Of a stretch of 64,000 bases of DNA, positions 36,042 through 47,422 are shown one piece after another (the stretch's first letter is position 1; each line of letters starts with the position of its first letter). The stretch lies in the NCBI RefSeq assembly GCF_014489115.1, contig NZ_JACTAH010000001.1, forward strand, positions 1,426,001 through 1,490,000, given 5' to 3'. The notes beneath the pieces were generated by a model, which had not been told where the DNA came from, searched no databases, and saw only the letters and a list, made by a program, of their open reading frames with translations. The position numbers and the translations under genes are program-made. This stretch comes from Thauera sedimentorum (GTDB lineage Bacteria; Pseudomonadota; Gammaproteobacteria; Burkholderiales; Rhodocyclaceae).

Positions 36042-36536
36042 CTAGAGTACGGCCAGCAGCCGCCCTTTGAGCTCCACCGCGCGCAGCTTGCCCATCTTGG
36101 TGAGCGAAATCGACTCGAACCAGTCGTCGACCAGCGCATGCAATTCGCTCGCGCTGCGGCTGTCGTTGATGCGAGTCATCAGGTCGATGTTGCCGTAGGG
36201 TCCGTTGAAGGTGCGCAAGGAGTTGAGCATGAAGTTGCGTGCCATCTCCAGTTGCTTCGGATCGACCGGGGCGGCCGGCGCCTCGGCTTCCACACTGGCT
36301 TCGACCGGCAGCTCGGGGGCGGACGCCGCACCGCCGACCTGCTCCACGTAGCCATCCTGCAACAGCAAGTCCAGCGTCTCGTCGAGACGGGGGTCGGGCA
36401 TCAGCGCGCGCACCTCGTCCAGTGGGCGCTTGCCATCAAAAAGAATCAACAGTCTTCGCGCACGGGGGCCCAGGCCTCCGCTGCGTTGTTCGATTTCTTC
36501 CTGCCCTTTGCGGGTCTTGGCGAAAATCGCGGTCAT
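36042..36536 (-). CDS. Hypothetical protein with Ala/Pro linker
   Basis: A 164-residue protein I cannot assign. The N-terminal ~65 residues (KTRKGQEEIEQRSGGLGPRARRLLILFDGKRPLDEVRALM...LLLQDGYVEQV) look like a small winged-helix-type domain. A Pro/Ala/Glu-rich linker (about 68-93) follows, then a helical C-terminal domain (ARNFMLNSLRTFNGPYGNIDLMTRINDSRSASELHALVDDWFESI). There is no signal peptide or membrane segment. A clear AGGAGA ribosome site precedes the ATG. The 140-bp upstream gap is AT-richer and separates it from the methyltransferase, so it may have its own promoter. A regulatory or signalling protein is possible, but this is a guess. Confidence 0.68.
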   Translation of the reverse strand: MTAIFAKTRKGQEEIEQRSGGLGPRARRLLILFDGKRPLDEVRALMPDPRLDETLDLLLQDGYVEQVGGAASAPELPVEASVEAEAPAAPVDPKQLEMARNFMLNSLRTFNGPYGNIDLMTRINDSRSASELHALVDDWFESISLTKMGKLRAVELKGRLLAVL

Positions 36537-36676
36537 TTTGTCTCCTCGGTGCGGAATGCCTGCTTTCCGGTGCCGTCGTGCTCCTCGTTTACTTTCTTGT
36601 CAGATCCGGACGTCCGCGGACGTACCGATCGCGGAATTCTGCGCCCATATCGGCCAATGTCAATAGACTGCGCGGC

Positions 36677-37465
36677 TCATGACGAGCGCTGTCCCTGGCG
36701 CACCTGCTCGAACAGGCAAACCGCAGCCGCGGCCCCCACATTGAGCGACTCGATCGCGCCCTGCATCGGGATGATCACCGTCTCGCTCGCCAGCGCGGCC
36801 ACCTCAGCGGAAAGCCCCTGCCCCTCCGCGCCGAACAACCACGCAACCGGCCGGGCAAGATCGGTCTGGTACAGGTTCCGCGCCCCGGCGGCCAGGGCCG
36901 TGGCGATCACCGGGCCGGGGAAGGCGGCCAGGCGCTCGGCGGCATCGACGCCCTCGTGGATGCGCAGCACGAAGTGCGCCCCCATGCCGGCGCGCAGCAC
37001 GCGAGGCGCCCAGGCCTGGGCGCAGCCGGGGGTCAGCAACACGTCGGCCACACCCGCTGCGGCCGCGGTGCGCAGGATGGTGCCGAGATTGCCGGTATCC
37101 TGAACGCCGTCGAGCAGCACCACCGTGTCGCGCAAGGTTTTCACCGGCGGCGGCGCGGGCAGGTCGATCACTGCGAGCACGCCGGACGGGCTGTCGACCG
37201 GACTGACGTGAGCGAACAGCCGATCGGGTAGATGCAGGACCGGAACGCCCGCCGCACGTTCGAGCAGGCTTGCGATATCCGCCTGCGCCAGCCCATGGTC
37301 GCTGACCACCACTTCCTTGAGCGGCCACCCGACCTGGAGTGCGGCGGTCAGCAGATGGGCGCCGTCCAGCAGCGTCTCACCGTGCTTGCGGCGTTCGCGC
37401 GCCGAGCCGGCCAGGGCATGCAGGCGGCGGACCGCCGGATTGTCGCGCGAGCTGATCGCCTTCAC
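36677..37465 (-). CDS. SpoU/TrmH family RNA methyltransferase
   Basis: A 262-residue SPOUT methyltransferase with an N-terminal substrate-binding domain (about 1-95). The knotted SAM domain has motif 1 VQDTGNLGTILRTAAAAG, motif 2 WLFGAEGQGLS, and motif 3 IPMQGAIESLNVGAAAAVCLFE. It should methylate the 2'-O of rRNA or tRNA; the exact site (RlmB- or TsnR-like) cannot be fixed. The start is GTG 37465, overlapping the stop of the upstream CopD-like gene (GTGA). It is the last gene of the long minus-strand cluster. Confidence 0.88.
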   Translation of the reverse strand: MKAISSRDNPAVRRLHALAGSARERRKHGETLLDGAHLLTAALQVGWPLKEVVVSDHGLAQADIASLLERAAGVPVLHLPDRLFAHVSPVDSPSGVLAVIDLPAPPPVKTLRDTVVLLDGVQDTGNLGTILRTAAAAGVADVLLTPGCAQAWAPRVLRAGMGAHFVLRIHEGVDAAERLAAFPGPVIATALAAGARNLYQTDLARPVAWLFGAEGQGLSAEVAALASETVIIPMQGAIESLNVGAAAAVCLFEQVRQGQRSS

Positions 37466-37917
37466 AGGCCGAGGCCGAGCGTGGCGACGGCGATCGTCAC
37501 CACCCCCAGCGCAAGGTTGAAGGCCACCCGCTGGCGGATGGCGTTGAGCGCCACCGCGCCGCTCGCCCAGTCCTCGACGCGCACCGCGCGCTGCAGGCGC
37601 ACCCAGGGCCCGAACCAGATGCTGGCGAACACGCCCATCATCACCGCACCGGTGAGCAGCATCGCGTGCCAGGCGCGCGGCGCGCGCGCGAAACCGGTCT
37701 CCAGCAGCATGAAGATGCCCGACAGCGCGATCAGCGCCACCGCAGCCCAGACCAGCGGAAAGAAGCGTGAGAAGCTGGCCGCCCACAGGGGCAGGCGCTG
37801 CGCCGGCGGTAACTGCATCGCCGCCGGCCGCAGGCAGCCCCAGGCGAAGGCCATGCCGCCGACCCACACGGTCACGCCCAGCACATGCAGGAACAGCATC
37901 AGGTGGTGCACGGTCAT
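37462..37917 (-). CDS. CopD-like small membrane protein
   Basis: A 151-residue membrane protein with four hydrophobic segments. It begins [31 protein letters not shown], the pattern of CopD/DUF-type heme- or copper-related membrane domains with histidines in the first helices. [29 protein letters not shown] and [28 protein letters not shown] complete it. Function is not established. It is coupled by ATGA overlap to rnhB upstream and by GTGA overlap to the methyltransferase downstream. Confidence 0.78.
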   Translation of the reverse strand: MTVHHLMLFLHVLGVTVWVGGMAFAWGCLRPAAMQLPPAQRLPLWAASFSRFFPLVWAAVALIALSGIFMLLETGFARAPRAWHAMLLTGAVMMGVFASIWFGPWVRLQRAVRVEDWASGAVALNAIRQRVAFNLALGVVTIAVATLGLGL

Positions 37918-38525
37918 TGCTCGCCCTCCTCGGCCCACAGCGGCGGGTTCTCCAGGATCGCCCGCACCGGGGCGAAGCTCCGCCGGTAGAAGGGCGCGAC
38001 CCCGTGGCAGCGGATGGCCGCCAGGTGCGCGGCGGTGGGATAGCCCTTGTGGCCGGCCAGGCCATAGTGCGGGAACTCGGCGTCCAGCGCCACCATGGTC
38101 GCATCGCGCGCGGTTTTGGCGAGGATGGACGCGGCGGAGATCGCCGGCTCCAGCGCATCGCCCTTGACGATGGCGCGCACCGGCACGCTGAGTTGCGGGC
38201 AGCGGTTGCCGTCGACCAGCACCTCGTCCGGCACCTGGGTCAGCGCTTCGACTGCGCGGCGCATCGCCAGCATGGTGGCGTGCAGGATGTTCAGGCGGTC
38301 GATTTCCTCGACGCTGGCTTGGGCCACCGCCCAGGCCAGCGCCTGTTCGCGGATCACCGGCGCGAGCCGCTCGCGCGCCTTCTCGCTGAGCTTCTTGGAA
38401 TCTGCCAGGCCGGCAATCGGCCGCGCCGGATCAAGGATCACTGCGGCGGCGACCACCGGGCCGCACAGCGGGCCGCGGCCGGCCTCGTCCACCCCGCAGA
38501 TCAGGAGACCGCGCGCAGCCTGCAT
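37914..38525 (-). CDS. rnhB: Ribonuclease HII
   Basis: A 203-residue RNase HII that cleaves RNA of RNA:DNA hybrids, including single embedded ribonucleotides. The catalytic acidic residues are visible in [21 protein letters not shown] (D and E), VLVDGNRCP (D), and [15 protein letters not shown] (D). [12 protein letters not shown] and HKGYPTAAH are also typical. The ATG lies inside lpxB (overlap 25 bp), as in many proteobacteria. Confidence 0.95.
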   Translation of the reverse strand: MQAARGLLICGVDEAGRGPLCGPVVAAAVILDPARPIAGLADSKKLSEKARERLAPVIREQALAWAVAQASVEEIDRLNILHATMLAMRRAVEALTQVPDEVLVDGNRCPQLSVPVRAIVKGDALEPAISAASILAKTARDATMVALDAEFPHYGLAGHKGYPTAAHLAAIRCHGVAPFYRRSFAPVRAILENPPLWAEEGEQ

Positions 38526-39673
38526 TCTTCGGCTCCGACCAGGTAGGGCAGGATCGCGCCGGCGGCCTTGTCGGCGGTGCCCTGGCGCAGGCTGTGGTGC
38601 AGCTCGGTGAAGCGTTCGGCCAGCGCCCGGCAGGCCGCCGGGTCGTTCAGCCAGTGCTCCAGCGCGTCGGCCAGCTTCTCCGGCGTGGCGTCGTCCTGCA
38701 GCAGCTCGGGGACCAGTGAATCCTTGCACAGGATGTTGGGCAAACCCACCCAGGGCAGGTAGGCCATGCGCTTCATCAGGCGATACTGCCACTTGCCGAT
38801 GCGGTAGCTGATCACCATCGGGCGCTTGAGCAGTGCCGCCTCCAGGCTGGCGGTGCCGCTGGCCACGAGCACCGCGTCCGCGGCGGTCATGGCATCGACC
38901 GCGTGACCGAACAGCATGCGGATCGGCAGGTCCGCGGCCTGGTTGCGGTAGATCGCCTCGTCGAACAACTGCCGCGTCTCCCGGGTGGCCAGCGGCACGA
39001 GAAAGACCAGCTCGGGCTGGCGCTCGTGCAACAGGCGTGCGGTAGCGATGAAGGTGTCGGCCAGGTTGCGCACCTCGGACTGCCGGCTGCCCGGCAGCAT
39101 CGCCAGCGCCCGCGCGCCCTTGGGCAGGTTCAATGTTTCACGCGCCTGCTGCCTGTTGGGCTCCAGCGGGAAGACGTCGGCCAGCGGATGGCCGACGTAG
39201 GTGACCGGCACCCCGGCCTTCTCGTAGAGCGGCGGCTCGAAGGGGAACATGCACAGCATGTGCGAGACCGAGCGGGCGATCTTGCGGATCCGTCCGCCCC
39301 GCCAGGCCCAGATCGACGGGCTGACGAAGTGGATGGCGGGCATGCCGGCGGCCTTTACCTTGCCTTCCAGCCACAGGTTGAAGTCGGGCGCGTCGACCCC
39401 GATGAAGGCGTCCGGACGCTCGCGGCGGATTCGCGCGAGCAGCGACTTGCGTATGCCCGACAGCTCACGGTAGCGCTTGAGCGCGTCCACGTAACCATGC
39501 ACCGCGAGCAGTTCGCAGGGCCACAGCACCTCGAAGCCTTCGGCCTGCATCTTCGGGCCGCCGATGCCAAAGAACTGGGCATCCGGCAGATGGCGACGGA
39601 TGGCGCGGATCAAATGGCTGGCGAGCAGATCCCCGGAGGCTTCCCCGGCGACCATGGCAATTCTCGGCGGCAT
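38501..39673 (-). CDS. lpxB: Lipid-A-disaccharide synthase
   Basis: A 390-residue GT-B glycosyltransferase that joins UDP-2,3-diacylglucosamine and lipid X in lipid A synthesis at the inner membrane. It starts with [77 protein letters not shown] and [22 protein letters not shown] are all canonical. Length matches E. coli (382). It is separated from lpxA by 74 bp that can form a GC-rich hairpin. Confidence 0.96.
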   Translation of the reverse strand: MPPRIAMVAGEASGDLLASHLIRAIRRHLPDAQFFGIGGPKMQAEGFEVLWPCELLAVHGYVDALKRYRELSGIRKSLLARIRRERPDAFIGVDAPDFNLWLEGKVKAAGMPAIHFVSPSIWAWRGGRIRKIARSVSHMLCMFPFEPPLYEKAGVPVTYVGHPLADVFPLEPNRQQARETLNLPKGARALAMLPGSRQSEVRNLADTFIATARLLHERQPELVFLVPLATRETRQLFDEAIYRNQAADLPIRMLFGHAVDAMTAADAVLVASGTASLEAALLKRPMVISYRIGKWQYRLMKRMAYLPWVGLPNILCKDSLVPELLQDDATPEKLADALEHWLNDPAACRALAERFTELHHSLRQGTADKAAGAILPYLVGAEECRLRAVS

Positions 39674-39747
39674 GTGGAACTCGGACGCGGAAAAAGGAAG
39701 AAGGCGATCTGCCGGCCGGGGGCCGCGCCGCGGACCCCGAGCCGGTG

Positions 39748-40518
39748 CTAGCGGACGATGCCGCGCGGACTGTGGGCGATGAAATCGCGGAAGAGTTCGA
39801 CTTCCGGGTGCTCCGCAGCGATCCCGCCGATTTTCTCGCGCGCTTCGTCCAGCTTGAGGCCGCTGCGGTACAGCGCGCGGTAGGCACGCTTGATCGCCAT
39901 GATGCCCTCGGACGAGTAGCCGCGGCGCTTGAGCCCTTCGCTGTTGATGCCGTGCGGTTGCGCCGGATTGCCGGACACCGTGACATAGGGCGGCAGATCC
40001 TGCAGCAGTACGGTACCCACACCGCAGAAGCTGTGTGCACCGACGCGCACGAACTGGTGCACGCCGGTGAACCCGCCGAGGATCGCCCAGTCGCCGACAT
40101 GGACGTGCCCCGCCAGCGTGGCGTTGTTGGCGAAGATGGTGTGGTTGCCAACCTGGCAGTCGTGCGCGACGTGCACGTAGGCCATCACCCAGTTGTCGTC
40201 GCCCATGCGGGTTACACCGGCATCCTGGCTGGTGCCGACGTTGAACGAACAGAACTCGCGGATGGTGTTGCGGTCGCCGATTTCCAACCGGGTCGGCTCC
40301 GCATCGTACTTCTTGTCCTGGGGCTGCGCGCCGATCGAGCAGAACTGGAAGATCTCGTTGTCGCGGCCGATACGGGTGTGGCCTTCGATGACCACGTGCG
40401 GACCGATACGCGTGTTGTCGCCGATCTCGACATGCTCGCCGACGATCGAGTACGGACCGATCTCGACGTTGACGCCGAGCTTCGCCCCGGGATGAACGAT
40501 TGCGCTGGGATGAATCAT
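39748..40518 (-). CDS. lpxA: UDP-N-acetylglucosamine acyltransferase
   Basis: A 256-residue left-handed beta-helix acyltransferase, first step of lipid A synthesis. Hexapeptide repeats run through [32 protein letters not shown]. The catalytic histidine is in [13 protein letters not shown], and [15 protein letters not shown] and [19 protein letters not shown] are standard. The ATG (40518) overlaps the fabZ stop (ATGA). Confidence 0.96.
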   Translation of the reverse strand: MIHPSAIVHPGAKLGVNVEIGPYSIVGEHVEIGDNTRIGPHVVIEGHTRIGRDNEIFQFCSIGAQPQDKKYDAEPTRLEIGDRNTIREFCSFNVGTSQDAGVTRMGDDNWVMAYVHVAHDCQVGNHTIFANNATLAGHVHVGDWAILGGFTGVHQFVRVGAHSFCGVGTVLLQDLPPYVTVSGNPAQPHGINSEGLKRRGYSSEGIMAIKRAYRALYRSGLKLDEAREKIGGIAAEHPEVELFRDFIAHSPRGIVR

Positions 40519-40952
40519 GACTTGGTCTTGAGCGCGCACATCAGTTCGGCTTCGGTGGCGATCTGGTCGCCCACGCGAGCGACACCCTTGTACTTGTATA
40601 TGTTGCGCTTGCCCTGCAGGATCTCGACGTCGAACATCAGCTGGTCGCCCGGCACCACCTGGCGCTTGAAGCGCACGTTGTCGATGCCGGCGAACAGCAC
40701 CACCGAGTTCTCGTCCGGCTTCACGCCCATGGTCTTGAAGGACAGCAGTGCGGCGGCCTGCGCCATCGCCTCGACGATCAGCACGCCGGGCATTACCGGA
40801 TGGTTGGGAAAGTGGCCAGGGAAGAAGGGCTCGTTCATCGTGACGTTCTTCAACGCCAGGATGCGCTTGCCTTCTTCGATCTCCAGCACCCGATCCACCA
40901 GCAGGAAGGGGTAGCGGTGCGGGAGGTATTGCAGGATTTCGTTGATGTCCAT
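40515..40952 (-). CDS. fabZ: 3-hydroxyacyl-[ACP] dehydratase FabZ
   Basis: A 145-residue hot-dog-fold dehydratase of fatty-acid elongation. It starts [24 protein letters not shown]. The catalytic histidine is in [12 protein letters not shown] and the glutamate in [14 protein letters not shown]. It starts 6 bp after lpxD ends and is coupled to lpxA. The lpxD-fabZ-lpxA-lpxB order links fatty-acid and lipid A synthesis, which compete for hydroxyacyl-ACP. Confidence 0.96.
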   Translation of the reverse strand: MDINEILQYLPHRYPFLLVDRVLEIEEGKRILALKNVTMNEPFFPGHFPNHPVMPGVLIVEAMAQAAALLSFKTMGVKPDENSVVLFAGIDNVRFKRQVVPGDQLMFDVEILQGKRNIYKYKGVARVGDQIATEAELMCALKTKS

Positions 40953-40958
40953 GGCGTA

Positions 40959-41981
40959 TCAGGCAGGATCTATCTTGTCTAGGCGTTGTTCGAGGGCGCG
41001 TATTCTAGCCGCCATGTCATCCAGGTGGCGAAGATGCGCGAAGTTTTTCACCCAGTCGAGGTGGCTCTGTACCGGCAGGTTTCCGGTGTAGACACCCGCT
41101 CGGCGGATGGACTTGGTCACCAGCGTTCCGGCGGACACCACCACGTCGTCGGCGATCACCAGATGACCGATGATGCCGGCCTGCCCGCCTATCATGCAGC
41201 GCGCGCCGATCGTGGTACTGCCGGCGATCCCCACGCAACCGGCCACCGCGGTCTTGTCGCCGATGCGCACGTTGTGGGCGATCTGGATCTGATTGTCCAG
41301 CTTGACGCCGTTACCGATCACGGTGTCGTCCAGCGCGCCGCGGTCGATGGTGGTGTTTGCGCCGACCTCGACATCGTCGCCGATCACCACCCGTCCGGTT
41401 TGCGGGATCTTCACCCAGCTGCCGTCGCGTTCGCGTGCGAAGCCGAAGCCGTCTGCGCCGATCACCGCGCCGGCATGCAGGACGCAGTCCCTGCCGATCA
41501 CGCAGCCGTGATAGATGGTCACGGCGGCATGCAGACGGCTGCCGTCGCCGATGACGACGTCACGCCCGACATGGCAACCGGGGCCGATGACGACGTTCTC
41601 GCCGATGCGTGCACCGGCCTCGATCGTGGAGCCCGGACCGATGCTGACCGAAGCCGGCACGGACACATCAACCACCGCAGTCTGATGCAAGCCGGCCGGC
41701 GGGTTGTCCGGCGGGCTGAAGAGTTGCGCCACACGGGCGAAGTAGACGTAGGGGTCCGCGGTGACGATACGCGGCAAGGTCGTCAGCTCACGTGCGTCAG
41801 GTGCGACGATCACCGCCGAGGCCTGGCAGTCGCCCAGGCGCGAAGCGTATTTTCGATTGGCGAGAAAGGCGAGGTCGCCCTCGCCCGCCTGATCCAGCGT
41901 CGCCACCCGGCGCACGATCACGGCGGGGTCGCCGAGCAGATCGCCACCCAACCGGGCAACCAGTTCATCTAGACGGAGCAT
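40959..41981 (-). CDS. lpxD: UDP-3-O-(3-hydroxyacyl)glucosamine N-acyltransferase
   Basis: A 340-residue beta-helix acyltransferase, third step of lipid A synthesis. The N-terminal uridine-binding domain ([18 protein letters not shown]...[15 protein letters not shown]) is followed by many hexapeptide repeats. These include the catalytic histidine in [29 protein letters not shown] and [16 protein letters not shown]. Length matches E. coli (341). Confidence 0.95.
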   Translation of the reverse strand: MLRLDELVARLGGDLLGDPAVIVRRVATLDQAGEGDLAFLANRKYASRLGDCQASAVIVAPDARELTTLPRIVTADPYVYFARVAQLFSPPDNPPAGLHQTAVVDVSVPASVSIGPGSTIEAGARIGENVVIGPGCHVGRDVVIGDGSRLHAAVTIYHGCVIGRDCVLHAGAVIGADGFGFARERDGSWVKIPQTGRVVIGDDVEVGANTTIDRGALDDTVIGNGVKLDNQIQIAHNVRIGDKTAVAGCVGIAGSTTIGARCMIGGQAGIIGHLVIADDVVVSAGTLVTKSIRRAGVYTGNLPVQSHLDWVKNFAHLRHLDDMAARIRALEQRLDKIDPA

Positions 41982-41997
41982 CGACCGGCCTGTCCGC

Positions 41998-42501
41998 CTA
42001 CTTGCCTTCGGCGAGCGCCTTGATCACCTTGTCGGTGATGTCGATGCGCGGATTCGCGTACACCGCTTCCTGGAAGATGATGTCGTAGTTCTCGCTCTCG
42101 GCGATGCGCTTGACCGCGGCGTTGGCCTTGTCGAGCACGGTGGCGAGTTCCTCGTTGCGGCGCTGGTTGAGATCCTCGCGGAATTCCCGCTGCTTGCGCT
42201 GGAAGTCACGATTCAGATCGTTGAACGCGCGCTCCTTGTTGCGGCGGTCGCCTTCGGCCATGGTCAGGCCGTTGCGCTCCAGGTCTTCCTGCATGGCCTG
42301 CAGATCCGCCGCCATGCGCTGCAGTTCCTGGTCACGGCGCTCGAACTCCTTCTCCAGGCGCTGCTGGGCACGCACCGCAGGGGCGGCCTCGCGCATCACG
42401 CGGTCGGAGTTGACGAAACCGATCTTCGATTCGGCCATCGCGCTCTGCGCCGCGAGCCCGAGGAACACTGCGGCGAGAACGGAAACGGTACGGAATTTCA
42501 C
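41998..42501 (-). CDS. skp: Periplasmic chaperone Skp/OmpH
   Basis: A 167-residue periplasmic chaperone that holds unfolded outer-membrane proteins before BamA. Signal peptide is about residues 1-23 (AAQSAMA). The mature start [29 protein letters not shown] is the Skp pattern. The middle is a charged coiled coil ([21 protein letters not shown]... [17 protein letters not shown]). It lies 35 bp after bamA, as usual. Confidence 0.92.
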   Translation of the reverse strand: MKFRTVSVLAAVFLGLAAQSAMAESKIGFVNSDRVMREAAPAVRAQQRLEKEFERRDQELQRMAADLQAMQEDLERNGLTMAEGDRRNKERAFNDLNRDFQRKQREFREDLNQRRNEELATVLDKANAAVKRIAESENYDIIFQEAVYANPRIDITDKVIKALAEGK

Positions 42502-42536
42502 TTATGCCTCCAACAAAACCGGGCCTCGCGGCCTGA

Positions 42537-44861
42537 TCAGAATACCGAGCCCAACTGGAACTGGAAGCGCTGCACCTCGTCGCCGTCGTCCTTCTTGAGC
42601 GGGAAGCCAAGACTGAACTTGAGCGGCCCGATGGGCGAGCTCCAGGCAAAGGCAAGACCGGTACTGTAACGCAGATCGCTGAAGTTCATCTTCTGCTGTC
42701 GCCCGTTGACATCCTCGCCCCAGACATAGCCCGCGTCGAGGAAGGCCGACATGCGGAAGGAACGGTCGGTACCCGAACCCGGCAGCGGGAAGTAGAACTC
42801 CGCATTGGCGACCAGCTTGCGGGTACCGCCCAAGGCGTCGCCCTCGGCATCCTTCGGACCGATGGAGCTCTGCTCGAAACCACGCACCGAGCCCAGGCCA
42901 CCGACGTAGAAGTTCTTGTAGAACGGCATCTGCTTGCCGCTCAGACCTTTGGCCCAGCCGATCTCTCCATTGAGCATCAGCGCATAGTCACGGCCAATCG
43001 GAAACCAGTGCTGATACTGATATCCCGCCTTCACGTACTCCAGTTTGCCAGGCGGAATCGCAACTTCTGCGTACACATTCTGATAGACGCCGCGCCGAGG
43101 GTGGAGAAAACTGTCGCGCCCGTCGCGCGACCATCCCGCCGATGCGACAAGACTATTTACGGTCACGGTACCGACGCCGCTTGGATCACTGCAGCCGAAA
43201 TCGATGCAGAAGTCTTTGTACCGCAGCGTACTGTCGTCGTAAGTGGTGATCTCCGTACGATCGGCAGCAAGCCCGAAATTGATACGGTCATCTTCCGCGA
43301 TCGGATAGCCGATGCGCAGTCCTGCACCAGTGGCCACCGTTTTATAGCGCGATACCGAGTATGACTCCGACGGATCGTAGGTTCGATGGTAGACGTCCCA
43401 GCCCAGGCTCACACCATCCACGGTGTAATAGGGATTGGTAAACGACAGCGCGTAGGTTCTATTGGTCTTGCTGGTGTTCAGGCCCAGCGTCATTGCGTTG
43501 CCGCTGCCGAACAGGTTCTGCTGCGAGACCGACGCCGACAGGGTGATCTTTTCCGAACTGGAGAACCCCGCGCCGAGCATCAGGTTGCCGGTGGCGCGCT
43601 CCTTGACGGTGAAGTCGACATCGACCTGGTCGGTGCTGCCAGGGACCGGCGGCGTCTCCACGCTCACCTCCTCGAAGAAGCCCAGGCGGTCGATCCGGTT
43701 GCGCGATTTGTTGATCGACTCGGCGTCATACCACGCACCTTCCATCTGCCGCATCTCGCGCCGCACGACCTCGTCACGCGTCTTGGTGTTGCCCCCGACG
43801 TTGATGCGGCGGACATACACCCGGCGACCCGGATCGACGATGATGGTGAACGCCACTTCACGCTTTTCCTTGTCGACCTCGGGTGCGGCATTCACGTTGG
43901 CGAAGGCGTAACCCTCGTTGCCCAACAGATCGCTGATCGCCTTGGTGGTTTCGGTAAGCCGTTCGCGCGAGAACACGTCGCCCGGGCGCAGTTTGGTGAC
44001 CTCGCGATACTGAGCTTCGTCCAGCACCAGGTCGCCGGTATAGCGCACTCCGGTGACGGTATACATCTCGCCTTCGGTGATGCTGACGGTGATGTAGATG
44101 TCCTTCTTGTCCGGCGTGATCGACACCTGAGTGGAATCGATATTGAAGTCGAGATAGCCGCGGTCGAGGTAATAGGAGCGCAGCGTTTCCAGATCGGCCG
44201 ACAGCTTCTGACGGGAATACTGGTCGTTCTTGGTGTACCAGGTCAGCCAGCCGGGCGTGCGCAGCTGGAGCAAGTCGAGCAGATCGTCCTGATCGAAGGC
44301 CTTCGCGCCGATGATGTTGATCTGGCGAATCTTCGCCACCTCGCCCTCATCGACGGTGAAATTCACCGCCACGCGGTTGCGCTCCAGCGGTGTGACCGTG
44401 GTGGTGATCACCGCCGAATACTTGCCGCGCGACAGATACTGGCGCTTGAGCTCCTGCTCCGCGCGCTCGACCAGGGAGCGGTCGAAGATGCGCGCTTCGG
44501 CCAGTCCCACTTCGCGCAGCCCCTTCTTGAGCGCCTCCTTGTCGAACTCCTTGACGCCGACGAAATCGATCTGTGCGATCGCCGGACGCTCGTCGATCAG
44601 CACGACCAGGACATCGTTTTCGACCTCGATGCGGACGTCGCGGAAGAAGCCGGTCGCGAACAGCGCGCGGATGGCCTCCGCGGCCTGCGCCTCGGTGAAG
44701 GTGTCGCCGACGCGCACCGGCAAGTAGTTGAAGACGGTACCGGCCTCGGTACGCTGAATGCCCTCGACGCGGATGTCCTTGACCACGAATGGATCGAACG
44801 CCATGGCCGGCGCGGACGCAAAAAGGGCCACCATCAGCCCGGAAAGGAGCTTGCGATTCAT
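42537..44861 (-). CDS. bamA: Outer membrane protein assembly factor BamA
   Basis: A 774-residue Omp85 protein, the core of the BAM complex that inserts beta-barrel proteins. Signal peptide is about residues 1-21. Five POTRA domains (about 22-420) follow, starting [29 protein letters not shown]. The 16-strand barrel contains the loop-6 lock [14 protein letters not shown] and ends with aromatic F (FQFQLGSVF). It lies 6 bp after rseP. Residues about 454-623, the first half of the barrel, are encoded by DNA of about 55% GC against about 65% elsewhere; this part includes a likely surface loop with two cysteines ([10 protein letters not shown]). Confidence 0.96.
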   Translation of the reverse strand: MNRKLLSGLMVALFASAPAMAFDPFVVKDIRVEGIQRTEAGTVFNYLPVRVGDTFTEAQAAEAIRALFATGFFRDVRIEVENDVLVVLIDERPAIAQIDFVGVKEFDKEALKKGLREVGLAEARIFDRSLVERAEQELKRQYLSRGKYSAVITTTVTPLERNRVAVNFTVDEGEVAKIRQINIIGAKAFDQDDLLDLLQLRTPGWLTWYTKNDQYSRQKLSADLETLRSYYLDRGYLDFNIDSTQVSITPDKKDIYITVSITEGEMYTVTGVRYTGDLVLDEAQYREVTKLRPGDVFSRERLTETTKAISDLLGNEGYAFANVNAAPEVDKEKREVAFTIIVDPGRRVYVRRINVGGNTKTRDEVVRREMRQMEGAWYDAESINKSRNRIDRLGFFEEVSVETPPVPGSTDQVDVDFTVKERATGNLMLGAGFSSSEKITLSASVSQQNLFGSGNAMTLGLNTSKTNRTYALSFTNPYYTVDGVSLGWDVYHRTYDPSESYSVSRYKTVATGAGLRIGYPIAEDDRINFGLAADRTEITTYDDSTLRYKDFCIDFGCSDPSGVGTVTVNSLVASAGWSRDGRDSFLHPRRGVYQNVYAEVAIPPGKLEYVKAGYQYQHWFPIGRDYALMLNGEIGWAKGLSGKQMPFYKNFYVGGLGSVRGFEQSSIGPKDAEGDALGGTRKLVANAEFYFPLPGSGTDRSFRMSAFLDAGYVWGEDVNGRQQKMNFSDLRYSTGLAFAWSSPIGPLKFSLGFPLKKDDGDEVQRFQFQLGSVF

Positions 44862-44867
44862 CGGGTT

Positions 44868-46232
44868 TCAGCCGGAAATGAGACGGGATATGTCGTTGTA
44901 GAAGGCGAACGCCATGAGCATTGCGAGCATGACAAGGCCAATCTGCTGGCCGATCTCCATCACGCGCTCGGGAACCGGGCCGCCTTTGAAAATTTCGATC
45001 GTATAGTACATCAAATGCCCACCGTCCAGCACCGGAATGGGCAGCAGGTTCAGCACCCCCAGGCTTATGCTGATCAGGGCCACGAACTTGAGGTACTGCC
45101 CCCAGCCGAGCTGCGCGGTCTGCCCCGCGTAGTCGGCGATCGTCACCGGCCCAGAGAGGTTCTTCCACGACACCTCGCCGGTAATCATCCGGCCTATCAT
45201 GCGCAGGCTCAGCACACTGGTCTCCCAGGTCTGCCGCAAGGCCTTGGCGAAGCTCTCCAGCGGCCCATAGCGCACGACGGCGAACATCGCATCGTGGTCC
45301 CCGGCCGGCGGACGCGCGACCGCAACGCCGATGCGGCCGATGCGTTCGCCGCCTTCATCGGCCAGTTCCGGCACCAGGGTCACCTCGACACGGGCCTCGT
45401 CGCGTTCGAGCACCGCCGGCAGTGGTTTTCCGCCCGCAACCCGCACTCTCGCCACCAGTTCGCTCCACGAATCCAGCGGCTCGCCGCCGAGCGCAAGGAA
45501 ACGGTCGCCCTCACGCACGCCGGCGCGAGCCGCCGGACCGCCATCGACCAGCTGGCCGACCACCGGATCGATGCGCGGACGCCAGGGCCGCAGACCGATA
45601 CGAACGACGAGATCCTCATCCGCATCGATGGCGGTTCCCGACAGGTCGAGCGGCCGATACGCTTCCACGCCTTCGCGCGTGCGGACCTGGAGGGTTACCT
45701 GGCGCGCATCCAGCGCATGGCGCAGCAACACCCAGCGCAGCTCCTGCCAGCTCTGCACGCCCTCCCCGTCCACTGCCGTAACCAGGTCGCCGTCACGCAT
45801 GCCCGCGGCGGCGGCAACCGATACGCCCTCGACGAGAGCCACCCGCGGGCGCAGTTCCTCCACGCCTGTAGCGAAGAGACCCCAGTACATGACGATCGCC
45901 AAGAGGAAGTTAGCCAGCGGCCCCGCCGCCACGATGGCGAACCGGCGGTACACCGACTGGCAGTTGAAGGCCCGATGCAACTCGTGCTGTGCGACCTCGC
46001 CCTCGCGCTCGTCCAGCATCTTCACGTAACCGCCCAGCGGGAACGCGGCCAGCGCCCACTCGGTGCGGTCGCGCCCGGCGCGCCAGGCGAGCAGCGGCTT
46101 GCCGAAACCGATCGAGAAACGCAGCACCTTCACCCCGCACCAGCGTGCGACGAGGTAATGCCCCAGCTCATGCACCAGGATGAGCAGGCCAAGCGCGGCG
46201 GCAAAGGGAATGAGGTAGTGGAGCAGGTTCAT
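44868..46232 (-). CDS. rseP: Site-2 protease RseP
   Basis: A 454-residue intramembrane zinc protease of the envelope stress cascade. The zinc motif is HELGH (residues 21-25) in the first membrane helix. Two PDZ domains follow (about 110-300). The third zinc ligand is in the C-terminal membrane region [16 protein letters not shown], followed by a last helix. In the sigma-E pathway it cleaves RseA. Its start overlaps the dxr stop (ATGA). Confidence 0.95.
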   Translation of the reverse strand: MNLLHYLIPFAAALGLLILVHELGHYLVARWCGVKVLRFSIGFGKPLLAWRAGRDRTEWALAAFPLGGYVKMLDEREGEVAQHELHRAFNCQSVYRRFAIVAAGPLANFLLAIVMYWGLFATGVEELRPRVALVEGVSVAAAAGMRDGDLVTAVDGEGVQSWQELRWVLLRHALDARQVTLQVRTREGVEAYRPLDLSGTAIDADEDLVVRIGLRPWRPRIDPVVGQLVDGGPAARAGVREGDRFLALGGEPLDSWSELVARVRVAGGKPLPAVLERDEARVEVTLVPELADEGGERIGRIGVAVARPPAGDHDAMFAVVRYGPLESFAKALRQTWETSVLSLRMIGRMITGEVSWKNLSGPVTIADYAGQTAQLGWGQYLKFVALISISLGVLNLLPIPVLDGGHLMYYTIEIFKGGPVPERVMEIGQQIGLVMLAMLMAFAFYNDISRLISG

Positions 46233-47419
46233 CGGCAGTTCCGGATTTCCTCTCTGGCGATCTCTCGCGCACGCTCGTCGGTCGCGAGCACTTCGTCGAG
46301 GGAGTCGACCGACAAGCCGTGCGCACGTTCCAGGGTGGCGGCGATCACGTCGGCGATTCGCCTGAACGCGAGGCCACGGTCGAGGAAGGCGGCCACCGCT
46401 TCCTCGTTGGCGGCATTGAGCACCGCGGCCGCGGCACCGCCTTCGCGCAGCGCACGATAGGCCAGCGCGAGGCAGGGGAAGCGCTCGAAATCCGGGCGCT
46501 CGAAGGTCAGGCGGGCAATCTCGAACAGATCCAGCGAGCGCACCCCGGCCTCGATGCGCTCGGGCCAGGCCAGCGCATGGGCGATAGGCGTGCGCATGTC
46601 GGGGTTGCCCAACTGGGCGAGCACCGATCCGTCCGCGTATTCCACCATCGAGTGGATCACGCTCTGCGGATGGACAACCACATCGATGCGCTCTGCCGGG
46701 GCGCCGAACAACCAGTGCGCCTCGATGACTTCCAGGCCCTTGTTCATCATGGTCGCGGAATCGACCGAGATCTTCCGCCCCATCACCCAGTTCGGATGCG
46801 CACAGGCCTGCTCGGGCGTCACCGCGTCGAGTTCCGCGAGCTTGGCGCTGCGGAACGGTCCGCCCGACGCGGTCAGCAGAATGCGGCGCACCCCGCAGGC
46901 GTCCGGATCACGCCGGTAGTCGGCGGGCAAGGCCTGGAACACGGCGTTGTGCTCGCTGTCGATCGGCAGCAGCAGCGCGCCGCTGGCCGCCACCGCATCC
47001 ATGAACAGCCGCCCCGAGAGCACCAGCGCCTCCTTGTTGGCCAGCAACACCTTCTTGCCGGCACGGGCGGCAGCCAGCGCAGGCTGCAGGCCCGCCGCGC
47101 CGACAATGGCCGCCATCACCACGTCGACCTCCGGATGCTCGGCCACTTCGGCAAGCGCCCGACTGCCGGCCAGCACCTCGACGCTGCTACCGGCTTCGCG
47201 CAGACGGCTGCGCAGCAAGCCCGCAGCATTGTCATCGCCAAGCACCGCGAAACGCGGAGAGAAGCGCAGACATTGCTCGAACAAGGCATCGATCTGACGA
47301 TGCGCTGTCAGCGCGAAGATCTCGAAGCGGTCCGGATGACGCTCCGCCACATCCAGGGTGGACATGCCGATCGAACCGGTGGCACCGAGTACCGTGAGGC
47401 GCTGGACGGAAGTGGTCAT
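46229..47419 (-). CDS. dxr: 1-deoxy-D-xylulose 5-phosphate reductoisomerase
   Basis: A 396-residue NADPH-dependent enzyme of the MEP pathway, making MEP. The N-terminal Rossmann motif is [91 protein letters not shown] and [22 protein letters not shown] are complete active-site segments. ispD and ispF are at 15050-16257. Confidence 0.96.
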   Translation of the reverse strand: MTTSVQRLTVLGATGSIGMSTLDVAERHPDRFEIFALTAHRQIDALFEQCLRFSPRFAVLGDDNAAGLLRSRLREAGSSVEVLAGSRALAEVAEHPEVDVVMAAIVGAAGLQPALAAARAGKKVLLANKEALVLSGRLFMDAVAASGALLLPIDSEHNAVFQALPADYRRDPDACGVRRILLTASGGPFRSAKLAELDAVTPEQACAHPNWVMGRKISVDSATMMNKGLEVIEAHWLFGAPAERIDVVVHPQSVIHSMVEYADGSVLAQLGNPDMRTPIAHALAWPERIEAGVRSLDLFEIARLTFERPDFERFPCLALAYRALREGGAAAAVLNAANEEAVAAFLDRGLAFRRIADVIAATLERAHGLSVDSLDEVLATDERAREIAREEIRNCR

Positions 47420-47422
47420 GAC

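Noticed and set aside
43386..46460. 1024-codon plus-strand open frame over bamA and rseP
   Set aside because: Antisense to two confident essential genes, with no recognisable domain and shadow-like composition.
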